DNA from: Gadus chalcogrammus
Lineage: Eukaryota; Chordata; Actinopteri; Gadiformes; Gadidae
Direction: 5' to 3'
Length of the DNA stretch: 64,000 nt
Assembly (NCBI RefSeq): GCF_026213295.1
Contig: NC_079415.1
Location: 26,621,059 to 26,685,058 of the forward strand
Shown here: positions 33,847 through 44,646 of the stretch, piece by piece
Layout of the letters: each line of letters starts with the position of its first letter
Numbering within the stretch: position 1 is the first letter of the stretch
Made by a program: the position numbers and the translations under genes
The notes under the pieces: generated by a model
The model's input: only the letters and a program-made list of their open reading frames with translations
What the model was told of the DNA's origin: nothing
Database searches by the model: none

Positions 33847-35423
33847 GTACGCCCAAAAGCTGCACTTTACTCCAGCACTGTGCATCCACTTTGTAAATGT
33901 TGTTCAAAAAATGCTTTTGCGGATTGGGGTCCTGTGTTTTTTTCTCATTGGGTCGATGTATCCACTGATTTCTAAGAGCAGGGTAAGGATTGGGTTTGGA
34001 GTTGGATGCTTTTGAACCCCCCATGCCGGCTGCTGTTGCTTGTGGTGTTTTGTTTCTAATAAGCATGATATGTTTTATGTTCAGTGCAGTCCACTGTTGT
34101 GGATGTCATCTGGCCCTCCCTCAAAAAATAGAGAAGAATAAAAAAGCTAATAATAATAATTAAAAAAAATAATAATAATATAAATACATTACTTGTCTTG
34201 TGTTTTATTGTCTTTTAAGACACTCAAGGACATTTTTACTTCATGATAAAAGTCATAACATAAGCATACAGTAAAAATAGCCAACAATCACAAAGTGATT
34301 ATAAATTCAGAAAAACACATGAACACAAACCGACATATGAAAATGTAACAATGACACTTCATAAATCGAACGTACAGTGTTTCAATGAGTGAAACATTAA
34401 TAGCAATATCAAAGGTCAGTGACGTTAGAGAGACACAATCGGTTATCCTGTTGGTTCTATTGTTTACAAGGTAACACAATCACACGATCACAGGGAGAGC
34501 TTACAGGCCCTTGGAGAATTGATGCCAGGGTCGTTTACACAAGCAGAATTACTAATTTACAAGCAATCCAAGAGGTGATCATGATAAATGTATTGACGTA
34601 TATCACACTCAAATGCACTGCACGTATCGAAGGCAATTACACTCCAACCATGCATTTTTCTGAGCTGAAAAGTATATTTATTGGGATTACTCTACTCTAA
34701 TTTTTATAACTGTGGGATGTCACCTAATTTGTTTAGGAAAGGTTTTTTTCATAGGCTCAACTTTTTTCATTATTCCCCTTGAACTTCAGCGCGCTTTTAT
34801 TGTGGCACCGATGTAGCATGATAAAAGTCCAAAGCCGCCCACAAGCAGCACTTTTCCGTTTTGCAGTGCATTGTTCAGTGGGTGAACACGGGCGACCGGG
34901 AATGAGCTGAAGGAAGTCTATTATCCCTTTACAGTGACAACGAAGAAACACCTATATCGCCTTACGATAACCTTAGGACCTTTTGATTATGGCCTCTGTG
35001 GGAAACGAGATGAACCCAACAAATGGAAACACAGAAAGGTGGTTTCCACGGGAACTCAGCCGACCGTCACACAGAACGAATGGATATTGTTGGCAGGGAC
35101 AACAACAGTGACAGCCCGTACACACTCTTCCAAAGCGACCTCTCTGCACATCTCACGATGATCACCTGGGGCCGCGGGCTTCAGATGTGCGTTACGCGCC
35201 AGAGAGATGGCATCGATTTCCCAGGATGCTTTGGCGGCAACCATATCCATTTCAGTGACATGGATTTAGTGGGCCCGAAGAGAGGGAGGGAAAAACTTCC
35301 AATCGCGGGATATCTGTTTTCAATTAAATGCCTTGTGTCACGATCCTACAGTTGGGTAATGTTGAGCTGGTGGGTAACTGGTTGTCATGGTAACTGTGGG
35401 AGTGGCTCCCTTGATTGGCCTTG
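33847..35423. other. Intron sequence, mostly unique
   Basis: Start of the 24.4-kb intron. Contains an AATAAT-rich stretch at about 34130-34190. A moderately GC-rich segment at about 34930-35320 has open frames on both strands but no recognisable domain. Confidence 0.5.
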
Positions 35424-35520
35424 ATAGGGGATTATCACGCTGATACGTAGTACTTCCGCATTCGGTGTTCATTGTGCACTGTGACATCCGGTGAATCACT
35501 CATCACTCTGGCGAACTGAT

Positions 35521-35709
35521 GATGGAGGACCGGCAGTTCACTTTCACGACATCCCTGGTAAATGTACCCAAAGTCACGTTTTCTGAAGTTCACAGACTTA
35601 CCGAACAACACTCCATAACAGCCCGCTCCAAACTGTACCAGGATTGTTTATTTTTCGAGAAATATATCGACTACGAATGCGAGTGTCTGCTAGCTAGCTT
35701 ACGCTAGGT
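35521..35709 (+). pseudogene. Possible first exon of a YqaJ-type protein of the ISL2EU element
   Basis: A 62-codon frame on the strand opposite the transposase, near the left terminus, reads TTSLVNVPKVTFSEVHRLTE then LYQDCLFFEKYI. Its PKVTF-x-E-V start followed by a helix resembles the N-terminus of fish YqaJ-domain proteins. No YqaJ nuclease core follows. The position is right for the second gene of such an element, now deleted. Similarity is weak and from memory. Confidence 0.3.
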
Positions 35710-35941
35710 AGGTTGGCTTATGCTAACGTCGGTTTGGCGTCAGCTCAGTCTGGAGGGATGAAATGATAAGAGATGAAAAATAAGGTAGACTTGTACTTCT
35801 TTGGTACATATATGAATGTGTATCTTCAGTAGAAAGTGAAATGAATGTGAAATGAACTGAATGAATAAAGGAACTGAAAGAATAAAAGGATTTAATTCAT
35901 TCCCTTTTTCTGAGGACATAATTTACTACATTATATATTAA

Positions 35942-36371
35942 AGGCACCCAGTGCAACTTTATGTAAACATTCAATGAAAAATAAACATTCAATTTCTAGT
36001 CTTTTTTACACGTAGTAAGTTTCAATAACTCCATACCATTACATATCGACATTCAAGGAGCAAAGATGAGACGTCGCTGTGTGGTGAGAACTGATAGAAA
36101 ATCGTAAACAACAACAATCGCCGGTGGGGAGAAGCCATTTTTCCATTGACTGGAAGCCTGCTTTATTTATTGTAGGTTACAAAAAATAAAGAAAATGGCG
36201 GCATTGTTGTTGTTATCGATTTTCTATCAGTTCTCACCACACAACGACGTCTCATCTTTGCTGCTTGAATGTCGGTATTTAATGGTATGGAGTTATTGAA
36301 ACTTACTACGTGTAAAAAAGACTAGAAATTGAATGTTTATTTTTAAGCCTCGAAAGTTGCACTGGGTGCCT
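35942..36371. mobile_element. TTAA-flanked foldback MITE, 430 bp
   Basis: TTAA at 35938-35941 and 36372-36375. The termini AGGCACCCAGTGCAACTTT and near-inverse pair through arms of about 190 bp, including CTAGTCTTTTTTACACGTAG and GAGACGTCG blocks. The centre of about 50 bp is near 36150. No coding capacity. Confidence 0.9.
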
Positions 36372-36599
36372 TTAACATTATTTTGAATACTTTCAGGATG
36401 GACTGACTGGACTTTAAAATTGATTATAGATTAAAGACTTCTCATTCAATTACATACATGTCATTCAATATATACAATGTTTTCAGTGTACAAAATTACA
36501 GCTCCGGAAAAAATGAAGGGACCACTCCAAATGTTCAGTGCCTCTCGTTTTAATATTTATATATTATATTTAATATTTATAGGTACATGTTTGGGTAGA

Positions 36600-38638
36600 A
36601 ACACAGGGATGTAGCCTTTTAAATCAAGTGGTCCCTGGAAGTTGGTCATCACACTAGACGGTCCACAGCTGATTGACTGTCGCAGACAAGGTGAAAGGAC
36701 AGTGTGTTCCCAGATGCGGTATTCCTTGACTCTGCCTATTGCTCTTTCTACAAGGATTCGAAGTCGAGCGATTGCTTGTGTTTTCAGAGCATCCTCTTCA
36801 GTGAACTGCGCAGTGGTTAGAGATAAATTAATTAGTAATATTATTGTGAGTGCTTCTGTCCATCTTAAACATTTGTCTGCATATCTTAATGGTCACATTT
36901 GGGTCAAAGTTTTAATTTGAAATGTTCATTCCTTTCATGCTTACCTGTCATCTTGAAGGGTGGTATAATCAGCGTTGCCCCACGATCAGCTAGTGGCTTC
37001 TCGATGGTGAAACCCTTGTCTGCCATGCAGCCATCTCCTGGCTCCAGTAAATCCAGCAGTCCACCTCGTTCAGTCAGCTCTGGGTCGGAGATGGAGCCGG
37101 TGAAGAGACTTGACACAAAAGTCACAGCACTACAAGGGGCAATCCCAATCAAGGCCTTAAAGGTTGTTGTGTTCTTGTAAGATGATGTTCGGGTAATCAT
37201 CGACTGCACCTCGGTGCAGTCGATGATTACCCGAACATCTAGACTGTACTGCACAAATTAGCTTGGCATGGTATTCTTGACTTGCTGTTTACTCATCCAG
37301 ATGGGGAGGGAGCCAAGGAGCAGGGGAGGGAGCCAAGGAGCAGGTAACGGTAGTTGGCCCACGGTATAACAACATGGGAGACAGTGGACACACTGACCTG
37401 AAACATGTCAGCCAGCACCTTCTCTTGCAGGCCTGCAGCAACCCGGCAGCAGAAGAGAAAAAACTCAACCAGTTGCAGTCTACACGTTGGACTGGGAGAA
37501 ATGGGTTCAAATGTTTGTTTCTTTTTCTGAGCTTTCGACCAATAAACCAACATGGAGGCAGATGGTTGAATAACCTCCCAGAAGTCACAAAAAACATCTC
37601 TTGACGTGAATCTGGTGTAAAAAAGGATGTCCGCGTCTGAGACACAGAATCTGTGAAAAGGCACTTGAACCACTTTCAGCTGTGACAGCTCCCATCAGCT
37701 CCTTGACTGTTTCTTCCAATTGCTGTATGTGTACAGCAGCAGCATCCAGTGCACCTGTATGAGATGAGGAAAAAAAATTAAAACATCTAACCCAGATTTT
37801 GGCTGTGACTTGCATATTGGAAGCAGTTTGGACCTCTAAAGAAATTGCTTTTTGTAGCTCAATATTGCTTTTAAATTTTGCTTTTTATAGCTCAATATTC
37901 ACCTTTACAATTAAGTAAGATATAAAATGCAACATTAGTACTTGTGATGAAGCTTTTCACATTGTGGTTTGGTCAAATGCTGGGACATTAATAAGACTAA
38001 ACATTTTGTGCCGAGTTCTGAAAAGTTGACCTACCTCCTCGGTATAACCTACTAAGAGCCCATTCTGTGATTAAACCATAGGTAGTACATCCTGTCAGGT
38101 AGGTGGTTTAAGAACAGTATGGGGTAATAGTAAGCCAATATTTCAGAACACTAACAAACACTGACAAACCTGGTTTAGGAGCAGAACCGAAATCATGTTC
38201 TGTCATCACCACCGAAGCTGAGATCTCCTCCATCGGCTCTTATTCACAGGGCAGCAGTTGCTCCAGAGGAAGGGATGGGTGAACGTCTTGGCCTAAGCGA
38301 GTTGATGCTCTTTTATAAAAAGACCCCCTTCTTGGCAGTCCCCAGTTGTTCCACTGGAAACGGGAGGGTACAGACCTGATTTTCAGTCGCTTGGTGTGAC
38401 CCCGGTTTGTTGCTAGCTGTAGCGTTTGTAGTCTGATTCACTAGTGCCGGCTACAAACAAACGTGCTACCTTGTTTTATTTTAAAGTTTGGCCCTTCATC
38501 CCGGCGAACCGCTTGAATCCACTTCTTCCTTAGACTCATTTCAGTCGGGAATCCATGAAAACTTAAGTAGGGTTGGTGTTGTTTGTTAGATGTACAAAGT
38601 GGAACAGAGCAGTGACATCTAGCCTTTGTTTCAGCCAT
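36600..38638 (-). pseudogene. THAP domain + HTH_Tnp_4 + DDE_Tnp_4 transposase, multi-exon, broken
   Basis: Starts at the ATG at 38638 (MAETKARC). The THAP zinc finger runs to about 38445 with CHCSVPLC and VCSRH, then a frameshift and stop just after the last His. An acidic linker continues in another frame to a likely donor near 38169. A second exon from the acceptor at 37758 carries a coiled coil (ALDAAAVHIQQLEETVKEL) and the helix-turn-helix block (LVEFFLFCCRVAAGLQEKVL). The catalytic region has VRVIIDCTEV (first Asp) and DGCMADKGF (second Asp). A donor (acaGGTAAG on the - strand, near 36945) and an acceptor near 36807 lead to an exon with the probable catalytic Glu (RLRILVERAIGR-type). An inverted duplication at 37184-37239 disrupts the first catalytic block. 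Not functional. Confidence 0.75.
37184..37239. repeat. Perfect inverted repeat, 27-bp arms with 2-nt loop
   Basis: Arms 37184-37210 and 37213-37239 are exact reverse complements separated by TC. It sits within the transposase coding sequence immediately after the DCTE codons. Confidence 0.97.
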
Positions 38639-38972
38639 GGTGGAAGTGCGCCGGAAGTTTTCATGCACAACGAAGACAAATCCCTCCACCGGAACCAGGA
38701 AGCGTGATAATCCCCTATTATGGTTACCTGAGGGATCCAAGATGGCGGACAGAAGCAAGATGGTGTCTGGATAGTCTGCATGGTGCCCAGACTTGGTTAC
38801 ACTCATAAACCATAAGACTATGTAAAGCCTATTCGCTCTCATACAAGGATACACCGGAATTAAGGATTCCTAAGGGGAACGTGAGCGCCCCTTTGTCGGC
38901 TATGTTTGTCAAGTGTTCGTCTATGTCAGGGATTGGCAACTGGCGGCCCGCGGGCCGCATACAGCCTGCATC

Positions 38973-39519
38973 TGTCACGGTCTGTCCGTCACGCCCCCTT
39001 CACCCTCGCAGCTGGGCTGCATCAGGTGGTTAGTGGAGCCTTTAAGTTGGCTGAACACTGTTCACCTGTTGCCAGATTGTCTTCGCTGTTAGGTTCATGC
39101 AAGTCTCTCCAGCTATTCGCCTATCTCCGGTTTCCGGTTTCCCGACCCTGCCTGTCCTCGACTACGTTCCCCGCCTCGTCCTTCTGGATCCTCGTTCGCC
39201 TGTCTCCCGTCCCGGCTCCCCGACCCTGCCTGCTCCCAACTACGTTCCCCGTCTCGCCCTTCTGGACCCTTGTTCGCCTGTCTCCTGTCCCGGCTACCGA
39301 TCCTGCCTGTCCCCGACTACGCTCCCCGTCTCGCCCCTCTGGATCCTCGCTCGCCTGTCTGCTGCCCCGGTTTCCCGATCCTGCTTGCCCCCGACTATTC
39401 TCCGCACTGTCCCCGTTGATTTGCTTGACGAAGTAAAGATCGGAAGTTCATTGTGTTTGCTTGTCTCTGAGTCGTGCTTTTGGGTTCTATTCTGCCAGTC
39501 TCCTCAGTGGAGCGTGACA
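38973..39519 (+). repeat. 5' LTR of the Sushi-type element
   Basis: 547 bp. It contains tandem CTGGATCCTCGTTCGCCTGT-like units of about 60-70 bp that vary between copies. Open frames in it are not genes. Confidence 0.96.
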
Positions 39520-39537
39520 GTACAATCTGGCCAAAAC

Positions 39538-40503
39538 ATGAACCTAGCCGACTCAGATTCTTTCCAGAACGAACTACAGGCGCAAGGCAGCGTCCTGCAA
39601 CGCCATGACCAACAACTTACCATCATGGCGGAGGGTCTGCAGACGCTGGTCGCTCGCCACGAGAGCAGCATGGAATCGGTCCGGGATCACTTGCGGAGGT
39701 TACCCGTCGCCGCTCCTCATCCCGTTTCCGCTTCGACGTCTGAGGCTCGTGTGCCTCCTCCGGAGCGCTGCTCCGGGGCTCCTGGTTCTTGCCGCCCCTT
39801 CCTGGTGCAGTGCTCCCTCTCCTTTGAACTCCAACCCTCAGCCTTTCCCACTGAGCGGTCCCGGGTGGCTTACATTGTCTCTCTGCTCACCGGAAGAGCC
39901 AGGGACTGGGGAACCGCCGAATGGGAGAGGGACTCGCCTATCTGCGCTTCGGTTAGTGATTTCTCTACGGAGTTCCGTAAGGTTTTTGATCTTGAGACTC
40001 CGGGTAGGGAGGCAGCTCGGGGGTTGCTGAATCTAACCCAAGGTGGGAGAACCGTCGCGGACTACGCTATCGAGTTCCGTACTATCGCGGCTGATAGTAG
40101 CTGGAACGGTCCCTCCCTCATAGACGCTTTCTACCATGGGCTCTCCGGCCGCATCAAGGATGAGCTGGCAGCCCGGGATCTCCCTACTGACCTGGACCAC
40201 CTGGTAGCCCTTGCCGTTCGCATCGACGGACGTCTCAGGGAACGGTGGAGGGAGAGAGCCCAGGTTCCAGTCTCTCCAGCGCCGCCCCATTCTCCGCGAG
40301 ATCTCCAGCCGCCTCCAACGTCTCAGCACGCCCCTAGTGGCTCACCTGAGCCTATGCAGCTGGGTCGGTCTCAGCTATCCATGGAGGAGAGGCAGCGCCG
40401 TTTACGTGCTAACCAATGCATGTACTGTGGTCAGGATGGCCATTTTGTTTCGACTTGTCCAGTAAAAGGCAGGGCTCACCAGTCATCCAGAGGGCGCTGG
40501 TGA
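39538..40503 (+). CDS. gag: Gag of the Sushi-type chromovirus
   Basis: An open frame of 321 codons from the ATG at 39538 (MNLADSDSFQNELQAQGS). An upstream in-frame extension lies in the LTR and is not expected in the protein. It has an N-terminal coiled-coil-like region and a capsid domain with the retrotransposon-gag helices (AYIVSLLTGRARDWGTAEW, FRKVFDLE, YAIEFRTIAADS). It ends in a single CCHC knuckle CMYCGQDGHFVSTC near residues 299-312. The family is the ancestor group of mammalian PEG10/RTL genes. Pol lies in the -1 frame with about 90 nt of overlap. The frame looks intact and could encode the virus-like capsid protein. Confidence 0.92.
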   Translation: MNLADSDSFQNELQAQGSVLQRHDQQLTIMAEGLQTLVARHESSMESVRDHLRRLPVAAPHPVSASTSEARVPPPERCSGAPGSCRPFLVQCSLSFELQPSAFPTERSRVAYIVSLLTGRARDWGTAEWERDSPICASVSDFSTEFRKVFDLETPGREAARGLLNLTQGGRTVADYAIEFRTIAADSSWNGPSLIDAFYHGLSGRIKDELAARDLPTDLDHLVALAVRIDGRLRERWRERAQVPVSPAPPHSPRDLQPPPTSQHAPSGSPEPMQLGRSQLSMEERQRRLRANQCMYCGQDGHFVSTCPVKGRAHQSSRGRW

Positions 40504-43500
40504 GTCAGACCGTGAACTTTGAAATGCCCTCTCGACCTCTGCTCCAGGCTCGTTTCCACTACTCCGGGCAGGACCGCACATTCAGTGTCCTCATTGACTC
40601 CGGTGCCGACGCCAATCTCATGGACATGTCGCTGGCCTCCCAACTGGAGATTGGTCGCGAGCTCCTGGAGAAACCCATCCTCGCCACGGCCCTCGACGGC
40701 CGTCTTCTTTGCCGGGTTACCCATCGATCAGTCCCCCTCCAAATGAGCATGTCAGGTAATCACACCGAGACACTTTCCTTTCACCTCATTCACTCTCCTC
40801 AACAGCCAGTCATACTGGGGTATCCTTGGTTAAGAAGACACAATCCACACATAGACTGGTCTACAGGAACCATCCTACAGTGGAGTTCACACTGTCATGC
40901 TGTCTGTCTTAAAGCTGCATTTTCGTCTGCTCCTAGTCCGCCTGCCATTTCAGATTTCCCTGACCTGTCTAGTGTTCCTGGGGAGTACCTGGATCTAAAG
41001 GAGGTCTTCAATAAGACCCGGGCTACCTCCTTGCCGTCTCATCGACCGTACGACTGTGCCATTGACTTGCTCCCTGGCATGTCGCCCCCTAGAGGGGGGC
41101 TCTACTCCTTGTCTGCTCCGTGAAACAGAGCCATGGAGCAGTACATCCAGGGGTCACTGGCAGCAGGGGTCATCCGGCCTTCCTCGTCTCCTGCTGGAGC
41201 TGGGTTTTTCTTTGTTTCGAAGAAAGACAAGTCCCTGAGGCCGTGTATCGACTACAGGGGGCTCAACAACATAACCGTCAAGAACAGGTATCCCCTTCCA
41301 CTCATCTCATCAGGCTTTGAACTTTTGCAAGGGGCCACCATCTTTTCTAAGCTCGATCTCCGAAACGCCTACCACCTCGTACGCATCAGAGAGGGGGACG
41401 AGTGGAAGACTGCTTTTAATACACCTAGTGGACACTATGAATACTTGGTCATGCCGTTTGGACTCACCAATGCTCCCGCTGTGTTTCAAGGTCTGTTAAA
41501 CGATGTGCTTCGGGATATGCTCAACATCTGTGTGTTCGTCTATCTGGATGATATTCTAATTTTCTCTAAGACCAAACAGGATCATGTGCAGCACGTGCGT
41601 CGGGTGCTGCAGAGGCTCCTGGAGAACCAGCTGTTCGTCAAGGCCGAGAAGTGTGAGTTCCATGTCCCAGAGGTATCGTTCCTGGGGTTCATCGTCGGTA
41701 CAGGGAATGTTCAGATGGATCCGGCCAAGACGAGAGCAGCAACAGGTTGGTCCACTCCCTCAAACCGCAAGGAACTTCAGCGGTTCCTTGGGTTCTCTAA
41801 TTTCTACCGGCGATTTATCAGGAACTACAGCTCGGTGGCAGCCCCCCTCACGGCACTCACCTCCCTAAGCGTTCCCTTCCGGTGGTCGTCGGTGGCCGAG
41901 AGGGCGTTCGGGGAGTTAAAGGAACGCTTCACTTCTGCTCCCATTCTCGTCTTCCCAGACCCAGGCCGTCAATTCATCGTGGAGGTGGATGCCTCTGACA
42001 CGGGGGTGGGAGCTGTCCTCTCGCAACGTTCGGTCATGGACCAGAAGGTCCACCCATGCGCTTTCTTCTCCCGCAAATTGTCTCCGGCGGAGAGGAATTA
42101 TGACATTGGGAATCGTGAATTACTGGCGGTGAAACTGGCCCTTGATGAGTGGAGACACTGGTTGGAAGGGGCAGAGCTACCGTTTGTGGTCTGGACAGAT
42201 CACAAGAACCTAGAATACATCCGTTCAGCCAAGCGTCTGACCTCCAGGCAAGCCAGGTGGGCTCTATTCTTTAACCGATTTGGCTTTTCTCTTTCATACC
42301 GCCCAGGTTCCAAGAACCTTAAGCCAGACGCCCTATCCCGGCAGTACCAACCCGATGCGTTGTCCTCCCAGCCGGAGAATATTCTCCCTTCCACCTGTGT
42401 CATCAGGACAGTCACCTGGGAGATGGAGGAAAAGGTCAAGCGCTCCCTGACGGAGCATCCTGCTCCAAGCTCTTGTCCCAGTGGTCGTTTGTTTGTCTCT
42501 GCTAGTCTCCGCTCACAGGTTCTTCAGTGGGGTCATTCCTCCCGCCTTGCTTGTCATCCTGGGGTGAGGCGCACCCTGGCTCTGCTGCGTCAGCGGTTTT
42601 GGTGGCCGTCTATGCAAGAGGATACCAAGGAGTTTGTCGCTGCCTGTCCAACGTGTTCCCAGTGCAAGGGTTCACATCAAGCCCCGCCCGGTCTCCTCCA
42701 ACCCCTGCCGATTCCGCATCGCCCCTGGTCTCATATCACTTTGGACTTTGTCACTGGACTACCTGCCTCTCATGGTAACACTGTTATCCTCACTGTTGTG
42801 AACCGTTTCTCTAAGACGGCGCATCTAATCCCGTTACCCAAATTACCCACCGCCAGAGACACTGCAGAAATTATGTTAAGACATGTGTTCCGCCTGCATG
42901 GACTATCTTGTGACGTGGTCTCAGACCGAGGGCCACAATTCACCTCTTGTTTTTGGTCTGAGTTTTGTACCCTCCTAGGAGCCAAGGTCAGTCTGTCATC
43001 TGGATTCCACCCACAAACCAATGGTCAAGCTGAACGCATGAACCAGGAGATGGAGACTGCTCTGCGCTGTCTCGCCTCCCGCAACCCATCCTCTTGGTCC
43101 AAACATCTCCTGTGGGTGGAGTATGCCCACAACACCCTTCCCAGCTCGGCCACTGGCCTCTCTCCCTTCCAGTGTTCCCAGGGGTTCCAGCCACCTCTCT
43201 TTCCCGAGCAGGAACGTGAGACCAGGGTTCCCTCAGTCCAGGCGTTTATTCGGAGGTGCCGACACACCTGGAGGCAGGCTCGTTCGGTTCTTCTCCGCAC
43301 CTCCGACCGCTACCGACGGTCCACCAACCGACGTCGCACTCCGGCACCCTGCTATACCCCAGGACAATGTGTCTGGCTGTCCACTCGTGATCTCCCGCTC
43401 CGTGTGGAGTCCAGGAAGTTGGCGCCAAGGTTTGTGGGTCCGTTTCCCATCTCCAGAATAATCAATCCTGTGGCCGTCCGTCTACGTCTCCCACGATCCA

Positions 43501-43805
43501 TGAAGATTCAACCCACATTTCATGTCGCCAAGCTGAAGCCTGTTTGTGAGAGCCCGCTTCAGCCCTCCTCCAGACCCCCTCCACCCCCCCGGCTCATCGA
43601 TGGGGCGCCAGCCTACACCGTCCGTAGACTCATCAGTTCCCGACGCCGTGGAAGAGGCTTTCAGTATCTTGTGGACTGGAAGGGCTATGGCATCGAGGAG
43701 TGCTCCTGGGTGGCCGCCCGCAACATCTTAGACCCGTCCCTTATCAGGGACTTCCACCGAGCCCATCCTGACCAACCTGGTGGGACGTCAGGAGCCGTCC
43801 CTTGA
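40413..43805 (+). pseudogene. pol: Pol of the Sushi-type chromovirus, one in-frame TGA
   Basis: Open from 40413 (after a TAA) to 43805 except for TGA at 41121-41123. The protease LIDSGADANLMD lies before the stop. After it, from the ATG at 41133 (890 codons): RT with IDYRGLNN and active site YLDD at residues 137-140; RNase H with [12 protein letters not shown] (Asp 286); integrase finger H468, H475, C505, C508; and the catalytic triad D538, D598, E634 with 35 residues between the last two. A chromodomain at about 810-875 ([17 protein letters not shown]) places it in the vertebrate chromoviruses. Local sequence at 41118-41135 suggests a +1/-1 indel pair rather than a point change. Pol is expected through -1 frameshifting from gag. 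Confidence 0.92.
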
Positions 43806-43818
43806 GGGGGGGGGGTCC

Positions 43819-44365
43819 TGTCACGGTCTGTCCGTCACGCCCCCTTCACCCTCGCAGCTGGGCTGCATCAGGTGGTTAGTGGAGCCTTTAAGTTGGCTGA
43901 ACACTGTTCACCTGTTGCCAGATTGTCTTCGCTGTTAGGTTCATGCAAGTCTCTCCAGCTATTCGCCTATCTCCGGTTTCCGGTTTCCCGACCCTGCCTG
44001 TCCTCGACTACGTTCCCCGCCTCGTCCTTCTGGATCCTCGTTCGCCTGTCTCCCGTCCCGGCTCCCCGACCCTGCCTGCTCCCGACTACGTTCCCCGTCT
44101 CGCCCTTCTGGACCCTCGTTCGCCTGTCTCCTGTCCCGGCTACCGATCCTGCATGTCCCCGACTACGCTCCCCGTCTCGCCCCTCTGGATCCTCGTTCGC
44201 CTGTCTGCTGCCCCGGTTTCCCGATCCTGCTTGCCCCCGACTATTCTCCGCCCTGTCCCCGTTGATTTGCTTGACGAAGTAAAGATCGGAAGTTCATTGT
44301 GTTTGCTTGTCTCTGAGTCGTGCTTTTGGGTTCTATTCTGCCAGTCTCCTCAGTGGAGCGTGACA
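43819..44365 (+). repeat. 3' LTR of the Sushi-type element
   Basis: 547 bp, 5 differences from the 5' LTR. Confidence 0.96.
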
Positions 44366-44646
44366 GCATCCTCACTCAGTCAGGCCCGCACATAATAATA
44401 AAATACCAAAAAAAATAAAATAATAATAATAATAATTATTCAATTGATTAATTGATCGAGTTACAGAAAACTCAGTCAAGAAAGATGAGGAGAATTAATA
44501 GAATTCAAAGGCAAACCCATGCGTCTAGTTTGCTTAGAAACAATATCAGTCATTAAAGTTATCCACTTAAGTCGCCACTACAACTACTACAACTGCAATG
44601 AATATCATGCTTGTTGGGTTTGAGTTCATTGAGCTGTTGCACTTAA

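Larger units (their letters stand above)
35426..38716 (-). mobile_element. ISL2EU-like DNA transposon (AT target duplication, THAP transposase)
   Basis: Exact 16-bp inverted termini AGGGGATTATCACGCT (35426-35441) and the inverse (38701-38716), each flanked by AT (35424-35425, 38717-38718). A 2-bp AT duplication with a THAP plus DDE_Tnp_4 transposase fits ISL2EU in the PIF/Harbinger-related group. Those elements also carry a YqaJ-type nuclease gene, and a possible remnant is at the left end. A foldback MITE (35942-36371) sits inside. Confidence 0.78.
38973..44365 (+). mobile_element. Sushi-ichi-type chromovirus (Ty3/Gypsy), nearly intact
   Basis: Two 547-bp LTRs (TGTCACGG...GTGACA) with an exact 5-bp duplication gcatc at 38968-38972 and 44366-44370. 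The order is gag, protease, RT, RNase H, integrase, chromodomain. A purine run (43804-43815) precedes the 3' LTR. The LTRs differ at 5 positions by my count, about 0.9%, so the insertion is young. Gag starts only 19 nt after the 5' LTR. Confidence 0.96.

Noticed and set aside
34934..35424. Overlapping + strand frames of 75 and 133 codons
   Set aside because: No recognisable domain, no splice context, inside the intron.
39097..39537. Upstream extension of the gag frame through the LTR
   Set aside because: It lies in the 5' LTR and the repeat is present in the 3' LTR too. The ATG at 39538 after the LTR is the sensible start.
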